From a virus: a DNA stretch of 64,000 nucleotides. Shown here one piece after another: positions 56,411-63,853 of the stretch (its first letter is position 1; each line of letters starts with the position of its first letter). Under the pieces are notes generated by a model. The model was given only the letters and a program-made list of their open reading frames with translations, ran no database searches and was not told the origin of the DNA. Location: positions 1 through 64,000 of IMG/VR virus record IMGVR_UViG_3300024348_000017. The stretch is one strand, 5' to 3'. Both the position numbers and the translations under genes were made by a program.

Positions 56411-56482
56411 TTGCGAGAGAAGGATTCGAACCTCCGACCCCTAGGTTATGAGCCTAGTGAGCTACCCCTGCTCTATCTCGCG
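56411..56482 (-). tRNA. Initiator-like tRNA-Met (CAU)
   Basis: Anticodon loop CTCATAA. The first base pair is C1/A72 (unpaired) and the D stem is GAGC/GCTC with A11-U24, both hallmarks of bacterial initiator tRNA. The anticodon stem is CTAGG/CCTAG, so two of the three usual G-C pairs are kept (AGG/CCT rather than GGG/CCC). Elongator Met or Ile2 is less likely. Confidence 0.75.
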
Positions 56483-56487
56483 GTTTG

Positions 56488-56559
56488 TACTTCCAACGGG
56501 ATTTGAACCCGTATTACTTCCGTGAAAGGGAAGTGACCTAACCCTTAGTCGATAGAAGC
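56488..56559 (-). tRNA. tRNA-Glu (UUC)
   Basis: Anticodon loop CTTTCAC gives UUC with stem CTTCC/GGAAG. Acceptor GCTTCTA/TGGAAGT with G-U pairs. T-arm ACGGG-TTCAAAT-CCCGT. Confidence 0.85.
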
Positions 56560-56567
56560 AACTCTAG

Positions 56568-56798
56568 TTACTCAGCTTCTGGAGTTTCTACTGCTACAAT
56601 TACTTCTGCAATTTTAGCTTCTGATGCTGATTTAACTTCAAATGCCTCTTCGTCGCGGCTCAATAAATATTGCACTGTGCGGGCTTCCGCCTCAGTTACT
56701 GATTGAGCGTCCACTAAGTAGTTTACTGTTTCTTTTTTTACTTTACCATTTTCGTTTTCAATTCTAAATTGAACTTTTACGTTGAAATACTGTCCCAT
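56568..56798 (-). CDS. 76-residue hypothetical protein
   Basis: Start set at 56798 (MGQYFNVKVQFRIENENGKV); the longer frame has no supporting signal. Beta-hairpin N-terminus, then a helical acidic part (TEAEARTVQYLLSRDEEAFEV). The pattern resembles small phage proteins (N-terminal strand pair, then V-T-E-A-E-A helix). Function unknown. Confidence 0.55.
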   Translation of the reverse strand: MGQYFNVKVQFRIENENGKVKKETVNYLVDAQSVTEAEARTVQYLLSRDEEAFEVKSASEAKIAEVIVAVETPEAE

Positions 56799-56805
56799 GT
56801 TTTTA

Positions 56806-57117
56806 TTAGTTTTGTTTTGTGTATACTGAATAATCGTAGATGTGAGCTCTATATTTGTATAGAACTTTTTGGAATTTACCACGATTTTTATATTCTTCAA
56901 TAGATTCACCTTCTCTACGTGATGGGGCAATACCCATATAGTAGTCAATTACATCGTTGTTTAGCTTAACTTCATTAGCAAAGAACATCATCTTAGCCAT
57001 GTTTTGAGATCCAAATGGCTGGTAACCAGCTTTATACATTTGTTTTACTTCAGCTGGTAATTCAAAACCAGCAAATTGGTTGTGTAAACCAACATATTGT
57101 TTTTTAGGTCCTCCCAT
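56806..57117 (-). CDS. 103-residue hypothetical protein
   Basis: NQFAGFELPAEVKQMYKAGYQPFGSQNMAKMMFFANEVKLNNDVIDYY is a distinctive conserved-looking block; the C-terminus is basic (YKNRGKFQKVLYKYRAH). A CGTATATTTACCG promoter core lies at 57141-57146. No family recognised. Confidence 0.55.
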   Translation of the reverse strand: MGGPKKQYVGLHNQFAGFELPAEVKQMYKAGYQPFGSQNMAKMMFFANEVKLNNDVIDYYMGIAPSRREGESIEEYKNRGKFQKVLYKYRAHIYDYSVYTKQN

Positions 57118-57155
57118 ATTTTATAACTTTATTTACGGTAAATATACGACGGGCA

Positions 57156-57755
57156 TTATAATATTCCAAGTGCTTTCATATTCTCTATTTGATCTTCTGA
57201 AAGCTGAAAATCGGGTTCCGCTACATTGTATTTGTTGGTTGTAAAGCTTTCAATCTTATCTACCTGTTCGGGAGTAAACACATCGCCTATAAGTAAATAA
57301 TAACAATTATAACATAACAATTCTAAATTATCCAAACGATAATTACGTTTGTTATTATCTTTAAAGTTAAGTAATAATGGTATTTTATAGTCAGTTACTC
57401 TACGCTCGCAGAATCCACAATTACTGCAATCCTCAGCTATTTTATTTTCATAAATTAGTCTATTTTTAATCTTTTCAGGATTAAAGTGAGAAGGATCCAT
57501 TGAACCATTTAATATCTGCTCTAAAGCAGGCTCTTTCTTCTTACCAACTAAATGTTTAGGAATGCCCTTACCAGATTGGTTTAAGTGGGTATCAAATAAT
57601 GTTTTACTCGTTTCGTCATCTGTATAGAGCTTAGCATATGCCTTATAATGAGTATAAGAGCAATTTAAGTAACGAGCAGCTGCTCTATTACTACGAGTAT
57701 GTCTCATAGCCCTTAAGACATCGTCTTTCGAAAACGGTTTTGGTTTCATTCCCAT
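57156..57755 (-). CDS. HTH + HNH-type zinc protein
   Basis: 199 residues. Residues 8-42 (SKDDVLRAMRHTRSNRAAARYLNCSYTHYKAYAKLY) look like a helix-turn-helix. The central part has CSNCGFCERR near 108-117 and, about 40 residues later, LELLCYNCYYLL, giving two Cys-x2-Cys pairs with LLLNFKDNNKRN between, the layout of HNH domains. The usual catalytic His is Asn or Lys in places, so nuclease activity is uncertain. GTTATG context. Confidence 0.6.
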   Translation of the reverse strand: MGMKPKPFSKDDVLRAMRHTRSNRAAARYLNCSYTHYKAYAKLYTDDETSKTLFDTHLNQSGKGIPKHLVGKKKEPALEQILNGSMDPSHFNPEKIKNRLIYENKIAEDCSNCGFCERRVTDYKIPLLLNFKDNNKRNYRLDNLELLCYNCYYLLIGDVFTPEQVDKIESFTTNKYNVAEPDFQLSEDQIENMKALGIL

Positions 57756-57757
57756 AA

Positions 57758-58171
57758 CTACTTTTTTTTCTTCAAACCCTCATTGATAACCTGTAGCAAT
57801 AACCACAATTCATCTGGATTTTGAAGTATTACTTCTTTGCCTGTTGGATCAACTAATACATTTATGCTTCCGTCTGGATTTAGTCTATCATAAAGATAAA
57901 AGAATATTAACTCCGATGCTTCTTTTCCAAAATGCATTACTAATAAATTATCAATAGCATCGTAGAATATATCATCGTATTTATTAAGATCTAATTTAAA
58001 ATCATTTTCTAAAATGAATGAACGACCATTTGCTTGTTCTAGATTAATTATAACCTTATTAAACAAATCTCTAGTAACGTCAGTTTGTGTTTTCTTCCTT
58101 CTAGTAAGAGTTGTATCAGAACCTAAAATTAAATCTATTGATTTTTTTGCATCGTCAATATTATCCTCCAT
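57758..58171 (-). CDS. 137-residue hypothetical protein
   Basis: Helical and acidic (DDAKKSIDLILGSDTTLTRRKKTQTDVTRDLFNKVIINLEQANGR), with a DDIFYDAIDNLLVMHFG segment. Two bases from the next gene. Proteins of this pattern recur in T4-like phages, function unknown. Confidence 0.55.
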   Translation of the reverse strand: MEDNIDDAKKSIDLILGSDTTLTRRKKTQTDVTRDLFNKVIINLEQANGRSFILENDFKLDLNKYDDIFYDAIDNLLVMHFGKEASELIFFYLYDRLNPDGSINVLVDPTGKEVILQNPDELWLLLQVINEGLKKKK

Positions 58172-58173
58172 AA

Positions 58174-58482
58174 CTAAATTTGTTTTATTAAATCCCTTAT
58201 TTCAATACATTTATCGTAATTTTCATCCTCAATATATTGATCTAATATTTTTTCAAGTGTTGGTTGCCACTTTTCTTTTTCCAATTCAAGGTACGTAGTT
58301 GTTCCTGCTATCTGAAATAAAGGTATGGACTTCTTTTTATTTTTTACTCCTTCCTTAATTGCAAATATAGTTTCTTCTATAACTACTTTTCTAATTTCAG
58401 GGTGAGAGCTTACTTGCTCATAGGTTACCCCATCGCTAAGTGACACTCTAAACACAGGAATCTTTCTTTTCATATTCCTCAT
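58174..58482 (-). CDS. UVR-motif-like protein
   Basis: 102 residues. The final 30 residues (LEKILDQYIEDENYDKCIEIRDLIKQI) match the UVR helix hairpin of UvrB/UvrC/McsA, as in the protein at 54642. N-terminus begins KRKIPVFRVSLSDGVTYEQVSSHPE. Protein-protein interaction role likely. Confidence 0.6.
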   Translation of the reverse strand: MRNMKRKIPVFRVSLSDGVTYEQVSSHPEIRKVVIEETIFAIKEGVKNKKKSIPLFQIAGTTTYLELEKEKWQPTLEKILDQYIEDENYDKCIEIRDLIKQI

Positions 58483-58493
58483 TTGTTGTTGAT

Positions 58494-58841
58494 TTATTCA
58501 GCTGTAACTTCTTCTTCAGAAGCTGGAGGCGGTAATTCCGCTGCTGGCTCCTCAACTGGTGCCTCTGCAGGCATTATTGCATTCTTGATCATCAATCTGA
58601 TGTCTTGAATTGGGATAAGGAATCCAATAACATTATCAAATGGAACATCTGTATCCATGTTTGCAGTCATATTATATTGTTGCAAACCTTGATTTAGCTT
58701 AGATTGTAACTTTTGAGTCATAGCCGCTTTATCATCACCAACTAATGTTTGTGGTAATACAAATTGTACCTTAACACCCTTTTTAGTTGGATTATGGTTT
58801 ACGTCTACTTTAAGTTTTGGTTTTATGTTCAAATCAGCCAT
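58494..58841 (-). CDS. 115-residue hypothetical protein
   Basis: Small beta-rich protein (IKPKLKVDVNHNPTKKGVKVQFVLP) with an acidic Pro/Glu-rich C-terminal tail. It is encoded just after the ClpP-like protease gene, so it may be a partner or substrate. Late-type motif at 58858-58865. Confidence 0.55.
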   Translation of the reverse strand: MADLNIKPKLKVDVNHNPTKKGVKVQFVLPQTLVGDDKAAMTQKLQSKLNQGLQQYNMTANMDTDVPFDNVIGFLIPIQDIRLMIKNAIMPAEAPVEEPAAELPPPASEEEVTAE

Positions 58842-58857
58842 TATGTTGTGTTTATAT

Positions 58858-58865
58858 ATAAATAT
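58858..58865 (-). promoter_or_regulatory. Late-type motif ATATTTAT
   Basis: Coding-strand CACATATTTATATATAAA, 17 bases before the ATG at 58841. Confidence 0.5.
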
Positions 58866-58871
58866 GTGAAA

Positions 58872-59414
58872 TTATTCAAGGATCTCATCTACTAAGCCAT
58901 ATCTCTGTGCTACTTTAACATCGAAATACCATTCAGCTTGTTTATCCCTGTGTGGTTTTAATATCTTATCTGTGAACTTTGTTTTAGACATAAAGTAAGC
59001 ATCACACACTTTATCAATACGCACACACTCAGCTAATTCTTGTTTATGAAATGCTACTTTACCTTCAACTTCATAATTACCCTCGTGGTACATGAATGTA
59101 GCATATTTACTAGCCTGTCTAACATGGCCCGCCGAGAATACTACTAACCCCATTGACATTGCATGACCATGACATATTGTGTGGATTGGAGTCTGCGAAG
59201 AATCAATTACATCAATTAAAGCCATCCCATTATATATCTCTCCTCCAGGTGAGTTGATAATGAGTTTTATTGGGTCTACTATTTGCTTTTTAGCGTCCTC
59301 AGCATTAATCTCATATATATCCTGTATGATTTCGTTAACTGTTAGACCATCAATGTATCCTAATGTTATAACTCGACTTAACGGGTCTAATTTGGAACGA
59401 CGCTCTCTTGCCAT
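58872..59414 (-). CDS. ClpP-like serine protease
   Basis: 180 residues. LIINSPGGEIYNGMALIDVI (oxyanion strand, residues 51-70), CHGHAMSMGLVVFSAG with the nucleophile Ser87, and ATFMYHEG with His110 match ClpP. The Asp should lie near residues 155-170. No Clp ATPase is seen in the window. In phages, ClpP-type proteases serve as prohead maturation proteases or work with host ClpX. The following 115-residue gene is a candidate partner. Late-type motif about 20 bases upstream. Confidence 0.85.
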   Translation of the reverse strand: MARERRSKLDPLSRVITLGYIDGLTVNEIIQDIYEINAEDAKKQIVDPIKLIINSPGGEIYNGMALIDVIDSSQTPIHTICHGHAMSMGLVVFSAGHVRQASKYATFMYHEGNYEVEGKVAFHKQELAECVRIDKVCDAYFMSKTKFTDKILKPHRDKQAEWYFDVKVAQRYGLVDEILE

Positions 59415-59433
59415 AAATTATAAATTTTCTCTT

Positions 59434-59441
59434 ATAAATAT
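59434..59441 (-). promoter_or_regulatory. Late-type motif ATATTTAT
   Basis: Within a small palindrome TTATATTTATAA, about 20 bases before the ATG at 59414. Confidence 0.5.
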
Positions 59442-59450
59442 AAGTCCAAA

Positions 59451-60233
59451 TTATTGCTTAAACAAAGGAGGGTAATTTGAATTTGTTTCGCCGTTTCTAT
59501 ACCCGTAAAAACCCCATTTATATTTAAAATACTCGTGGCATTCTCTTTCAATTAATCCCTTCTGATACGTCACTTCTGGTTCTATTTTTCTAGTACCTAC
59601 TGATACGAAATGGTAGAAGTGGGTATTATAAGTTCTCTTCATCTCCATTCCCGACATTTCACATTGCATAAAGAACTCCCAATCAACTACCCAAGGACCA
59701 GGATATGTTTCATCCCAACCTCCAACTTGAAGATATTTAGTTTTATTCATGAATATAGGAAGAGTTGAACCACAATTATCAGATTCTTTTCTATTAATTG
59801 TTGATGTATAATCCCAAAAACTAACAAGATCAAAATCCTCTACACTCCCAAGTGGATGAACTACAAACTGCTTAAATATTCCTGGATTAGGTTCTATTTG
59901 ATTTGGAGCCCAAACAATATTTGGGTCATATATTTCTTCTAACTTAGCGTCCCAATCTTTATCAAATACGTTATCATCATTTGCAATTAATATTTTATCT
60001 GATGTTGCGTTATATACTCCAAAGTTAGTTGCTGTATTCAATCCTCTATTTTCAGGTAAATTAAGTACATCAATATGTTTAGAATATTTATCTAATACCT
60101 CTTTATTAATATCGTAAAAACCATCTACAACTACTATAATTTGATTTTTATGAGCAGCCCCATTGATTGCTGAATTTAGACATACGTCTAAAGCATGGGG
60201 TTCTTTATATGTTGGGATTATTACTGATATCAT
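59451..60233 (-). CDS. Glycosyltransferase family 2
   Basis: 260 residues. MISVIIPTYKEPHALDVCLNS opens the GT-A fold; LPENRGLNTATNFGV and LIANDDNVFD (metal-binding D-x-D-like) follow, and GGWDETYPGPWVVDWEFFMQCEMSG is the family-2 catalytic/acceptor region. It would transfer a sugar from a nucleotide donor. One-base overlap with the epimerase gene, so they are co-expressed. Confidence 0.85.
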   Translation of the reverse strand: MISVIIPTYKEPHALDVCLNSAINGAAHKNQIIVVVDGFYDINKEVLDKYSKHIDVLNLPENRGLNTATNFGVYNATSDKILIANDDNVFDKDWDAKLEEIYDPNIVWAPNQIEPNPGIFKQFVVHPLGSVEDFDLVSFWDYTSTINRKESDNCGSTLPIFMNKTKYLQVGGWDETYPGPWVVDWEFFMQCEMSGMEMKRTYNTHFYHFVSVGTRKIEPEVTYQKGLIERECHEYFKYKWGFYGYRNGETNSNYPPLFKQ

Positions 60234-61108
60234 TATTTATTATTTAAAATCATTTCAATTCTTTCTTCTAATGTATATTTCGGCTTGTAAATTGAATTAA
60301 ATAAAGATGGATCACAAACTCTATACGATACACCTATTGGTTTTCCTATTAAGTGTTTTATTCCATTAGTAGGAGTATGACCACTTATTTCAAACATTGT
60401 TTTTGCTAAATCGTTAAATGAAGTTGCAATACCACTTCCTAAATTTAGTGCATCAACTTCAACATCATTATCAACTACAGTCATAACCGCTTCAACTATA
60501 TCATCCATATGAATGAAGTCTCTAACTTGAGTACCATCTCCCCAAATTTCAAATTCATCAACTTTACGATTAATTCTATCTATAAAGGAAGGGAATGGAT
60601 AAGTTAAATCTTGGTCGATACCATATCCACTAAACGGTCTAAATACATAGACTTTAGTTCCACTTTGTCTTACAAATTTAGCTAAATATTCTCCTGTTAA
60701 CTTAGACCACCCATAAGTGTAGTCAGGTAATCTTATATCATCTAAATTAATATCACTTTCTTTTAACTGATATTTTAATTCAGGTAATTGTAAGTGAACT
60801 GGGTAAGCAGCGCTACTACTAAAGTATACTACTCGTTTTTGTTTTGTCTTAATTACCCAATTAAAGAACTCAGAATCAATTGATAGATCAGTTGCTACGG
60901 ATAATGGTTCGTTTTCAATAGTTTCTCTCCCACCAACAATAGCAGCTAAATGAATAACTAAATCAAATACTTGATTTGACTGTTTGAAATAATCTCTACA
61001 ATCATTTCCTTCTTTTAAATCTATTCCTAAAATTTCATGTTTACCATTGAAATATTTTAAAAATGATCTACCAACAAAACCTAAATGACCTGTTATTAAT
61101 ATTTTCAT
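60233..61108 (-). CDS. NAD-dependent sugar epimerase/dehydratase (SDR)
   Basis: 291 residues. GHLGFVG at 7-13 is the Gly-rich NAD(P) motif. FSSSAAYP and the catalytic pair Tyr132/Lys136 (TYGWSKLTGE) are in place, with RPFSGYG and VRDFIHMDDIVEAV typical of extended SDRs such as UDP-glucose 4-epimerase or GDP-fucose synthase. It supplies an activated sugar for the neighbouring transferases. Overlaps its neighbours. Confidence 0.85.
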   Translation of the reverse strand: MKILITGHLGFVGRSFLKYFNGKHEILGIDLKEGNDCRDYFKQSNQVFDLVIHLAAIVGGRETIENEPLSVATDLSIDSEFFNWVIKTKQKRVVYFSSSAAYPVHLQLPELKYQLKESDINLDDIRLPDYTYGWSKLTGEYLAKFVRQSGTKVYVFRPFSGYGIDQDLTYPFPSFIDRINRKVDEFEIWGDGTQVRDFIHMDDIVEAVMTVVDNDVEVDALNLGSGIATSFNDLAKTMFEISGHTPTNGIKHLIGKPIGVSYRVCDPSLFNSIYKPKYTLEERIEMILNNK

Positions 61109-61974
61109 TTTATAATCTTTTTATATAGTTCAATATGTTGATTAGCTACATACCTTGAATTGCACATTTCTTTAATATTATCTGGTAGGGTTGTTTCTAT
61201 TTCTGTTAAATTTCCATTAACATCAATTAAGTAAATATAACCAGGAACATCGCAACACCATCCTTCTAAAGTAGTTCTTCCTAATAATATACCTGCTGTA
61301 AAGTCCATATGTTTTACAACATTTTCAGTATCCCATCTTGTATTAATATACTTTATGTTTGAGTGCTTAAAATCATGTTTACTATTACTCATTAAGTATA
61401 AATCCCAATCATTTTCTATACAGCTGTCTACTAAATGAGAGACTGCTTTGAAACGAATTGGATCTAAAACTTCACCAACAAATATACCACTCGTTTTTTC
61501 ATTTTTAGTAACACCCTCTGAATTGAATCTGCTTTGATCAATTGGATTGTAAATTAAAGATATTTTATCTTTTGGTATTCCATATTCATTTATCAACATA
61601 TCTGTAATAGGCTTCCTAATAGATATGTAGTGAGATATATTTTCATCCAGTATAGGAGTTTCACTTCTAATTTCTGAGTGTATTACACTAATGAGAGGAG
61701 TTCCTTTAAAATATTGAATTATGAAAGCATTTACTTGAGGTTGACTTGCTAATATGATATCAAATTTTTCATTTATATCAAGTGTTTTTGCGTCAATTTG
61801 TCTTATCCCTAATTCGTCTATTCTCTTTCTAACAGAATCGTTTTTATCAATATCTCTTAATGAAAATAAGGTAACATTGTTACCTAATGAATGTAGTTCT
61901 CTAACCAATTCATAATGGTACATTTCACTTCCTCCGAAACCATTAACGTTTAGACAACAGACTAATATTTTCAT
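61105..61974 (-). CDS. Glycosyltransferase, GT-B type (family 4-like)
   Basis: 289 residues. MKILVCCLNVNGFGGSEMYHYELVRELHSLGNNVTLFSL has the Gly-rich N-lobe of GT4 enzymes; the C-lobe contains SGIFVGEVLDPIRFKAVSHLV and AGILLGRTTLEGWCC, in place of the E-x7-E acceptor motif. About 290 residues is short for GT4, so some loops are reduced. Four-base overlaps with neighbours. Confidence 0.7.
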   Translation of the reverse strand: MKILVCCLNVNGFGGSEMYHYELVRELHSLGNNVTLFSLRDIDKNDSVRKRIDELGIRQIDAKTLDINEKFDIILASQPQVNAFIIQYFKGTPLISVIHSEIRSETPILDENISHYISIRKPITDMLINEYGIPKDKISLIYNPIDQSRFNSEGVTKNEKTSGIFVGEVLDPIRFKAVSHLVDSCIENDWDLYLMSNSKHDFKHSNIKYINTRWDTENVVKHMDFTAGILLGRTTLEGWCCDVPGYIYLIDVNGNLTEIETTLPDNIKEMCNSRYVANQHIELYKKIIK

Positions 61975-62558
61975 TATTTCCCCTTTGCAATAATATATTG
62001 AAAGTAATCTTTATGATGTAGTGTTACATCCCAACCTGAGGCAATAAACATTTCCTTATATGAATCACCATTAAATACCCATAAATGAAATGGAGCATGA
62101 TATGAAGGAGTTTCATAATCAGGGGATGAGGCAATTATATATTTAACTCCATTATCTAATAATCTTTTTATAAAAGCATCTGGGTCTACTAAATGTTCCA
62201 ATACTTCTGTAGCAATTGCTATATCCGGAAATTCAATAGATTCATTTACAAAGTCTAAATATTTTATATTTTCAGAGTTCCCTTTCTGTACAGCGTCTTC
62301 AATATTAGTAGGTTGTAAGTCATATCCCCAAATTTTATTAGGTAATTTACTTTCTATTTCTCTAATAAGACCTCCATTCCCACATCCAAAATCAGCAATA
62401 GTAGTCTCTGAATTATCTCCTACTATCTGAATCAGATATTCTAGGACTTGCATTAATCTTGGTCTATGATTATCTTGATTTATATGATCTGCTAATTCTC
62501 TACTTTTATACCACTCAGCGTCATGTGAATGGGGTTGATCAAATGTTTTATATCTCAT
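61974..62558 (-). CDS. SAM-dependent methyltransferase (class I)
   Basis: 194 residues. IADFGCGNGG at 54-63 is motif I, WGYDLQPTNIEDA the acidic loop, and ATEVLEHLVDPDAFIKRLL the UbiE/MTase-11 type motif. Probably methylates a sugar or a lipid-linked product of the cassette; substrate not read from sequence. One-base overlap with the GT4-like gene, eleven bases with the next. Confidence 0.8.
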   Translation of the reverse strand: MRYKTFDQPHSHDAEWYKSRELADHINQDNHRPRLMQVLEYLIQIVGDNSETTIADFGCGNGGLIREIESKLPNKIWGYDLQPTNIEDAVQKGNSENIKYLDFVNESIEFPDIAIATEVLEHLVDPDAFIKRLLDNGVKYIIASSPDYETPSYHAPFHLWVFNGDSYKEMFIASGWDVTLHHKDYFQYIIAKGK

Positions 62559-63228
62559 ATAAACTTTTTACTTTATTAACATCGTTTGGAAAATCATTTC
62601 CACTTCTATAAACAGCGTATGCTTGTTGATCTATATAAGCTACTGAAGCAGCATCAACATATTGAGAATCTCTTTCTGCTTTGCCATTATCTGGATGGAC
62701 ATGTTCAAATGTAACGTTATCAAAGTATTTTATTATGTTTAGGTTATTTCCTAAATCCAACCAAAAATTATCAGCATACATGTGAAGTAAACATTCAGGA
62801 ACCATAAATCCTAATACATCTACTATATTTGAAGTTAAACAAACTGCAGTAGGTAATTTAGCACCTTGTAATAAGTCATTACCATAGGCAATACCTATAC
62901 CGTTGTTGCTTTCAAAATAACTAATGAATTGTGATTCCCATTTAGTTCTAATAATATGATCATCTCCAAAGAAAGCAACATACTTGTATGAATCTTTATA
63001 TTTCATAGCAATTTGATTCAATGTAGGAATCATTCTAATTCTAGGATTTACCTCATATATAACTCCTTCTCTAACAGGATACTTGTGAGCATCATCATCA
63101 TCTAAAGCTATACATAAATCACTAAACCCTTCAGTGTTTAATTTCCAATTTTCAATAAATCTATCTACATTTGGATATCTTTCACTATCTCCACTTCTTG
63201 ATGGAACTATAATTAATATATCTTTCAT
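62548..63228 (-). CDS. Glycosyltransferase family 2-like, short
   Basis: 226 residues from the ATG at 63228 (MKDILIIVPSRSGDSERYP), one base after the upstream stop; an earlier in-frame Met overlaps that gene. IALDDDD and FFGDDHI give D-x-D-like metal sites; HVHPDNGKAERDS follows. It is similar in fold to GT2 but shorter. Co-transcribed with the cassette. Confidence 0.65.
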   Translation of the reverse strand: MKDILIIVPSRSGDSERYPNVDRFIENWKLNTEGFSDLCIALDDDDAHKYPVREGVIYEVNPRIRMIPTLNQIAMKYKDSYKYVAFFGDDHIIRTKWESQFISYFESNNGIGIAYGNDLLQGAKLPTAVCLTSNIVDVLGFMVPECLLHMYADNFWLDLGNNLNIIKYFDNVTFEHVHPDNGKAERDSQYVDAASVAYIDQQAYAVYRSGNDFPNDVNKVKSLYEI

Positions 63229-63229
63229 T

Positions 63230-63661
63230 TTAGTCTTGTTTAAAATATTCAATATAATTTAATGCTTCCATATATGTGCTTCCAAAATGCTGGATAGTTT
63301 TCATATCAGCTTTGTGAGTAGCGCCTTCAGGAAATTTAGATTTTTCTTCTTCAGTAACTAAAGTTGCTTTAACTCCAGCCCAATTCCAAGTATTGTCAAC
63401 TAAATCAACGAATACCATTCCTTTAGTTGGGTGGTTAATTGTTGAAGGATACCAATAATATCCGTTTTTATCTAACTTTTTAATAGCTCTATATAGTTCG
63501 GGTATTACTGCTTCTGTTTTTTCTAAATCAACAGTTTCAATATGCTGATTTGAGTTTGAAGCAAATCCACAGCCGAAGCAATGCCATAATTTCTTTTGCT
63601 CTTGTTCTACTTCATAGCAGAAATCTGATTCACAAACAGGGCATGTTATTAACTTATCCAT
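63230..63661 (-). CDS. Zinc-finger hypothetical protein
   Basis: 143 residues. CPVC at 7-10 and CFGC at 28-31 form a CHC2- or RPB9-like ribbon (primase-type). The rest (YRAIKKLDKNGYYWYPSTINHPTKGMVFVDL) is a compact alpha/beta unit. It overlaps the next gene by eight bases. Function unknown. Confidence 0.6.
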   Translation of the reverse strand: MDKLITCPVCESDFCYEVEQEQKKLWHCFGCGFASNSNQHIETVDLEKTEAVIPELYRAIKKLDKNGYYWYPSTINHPTKGMVFVDLVDNTWNWAGVKATLVTEEEKSKFPEGATHKADMKTIQHFGSTYMEALNYIEYFKQD

Positions 63662-63848
63662 TTAATTGTTGTTTTGTTGTTGTTGAATTTAGACCTAGTT
63701 TTTCTATTTCAATTTTATAAGTACTAGGTTCATCATTTACGTTTGCTAGTTTTTCTTTTAACAGATCCCATTGTTTTGGGGTTATATTAAAGTCATGTAC
63801 TCCTTCTGTAAATCCTTTTAACCAAAGGATAAATTCTTTACTTGTCAT
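63654..63848 (-). CDS. Small conserved phage protein
   Basis: 64 residues. MTSKEFILWLKGFTEGVHDFNITPKQWDLLKEKLANV is a pattern found in many phages (L-x-GF-x-E...P-T/K-QW-x-x-I). Helical, function unknown. Stop overlaps the zinc-finger gene. Confidence 0.65.
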   Translation of the reverse strand: MTSKEFILWLKGFTEGVHDFNITPKQWDLLKEKLANVNDEPSTYKIEIEKLGLNSTTTKQQLNG

Positions 63849-63853
63849 TATTT

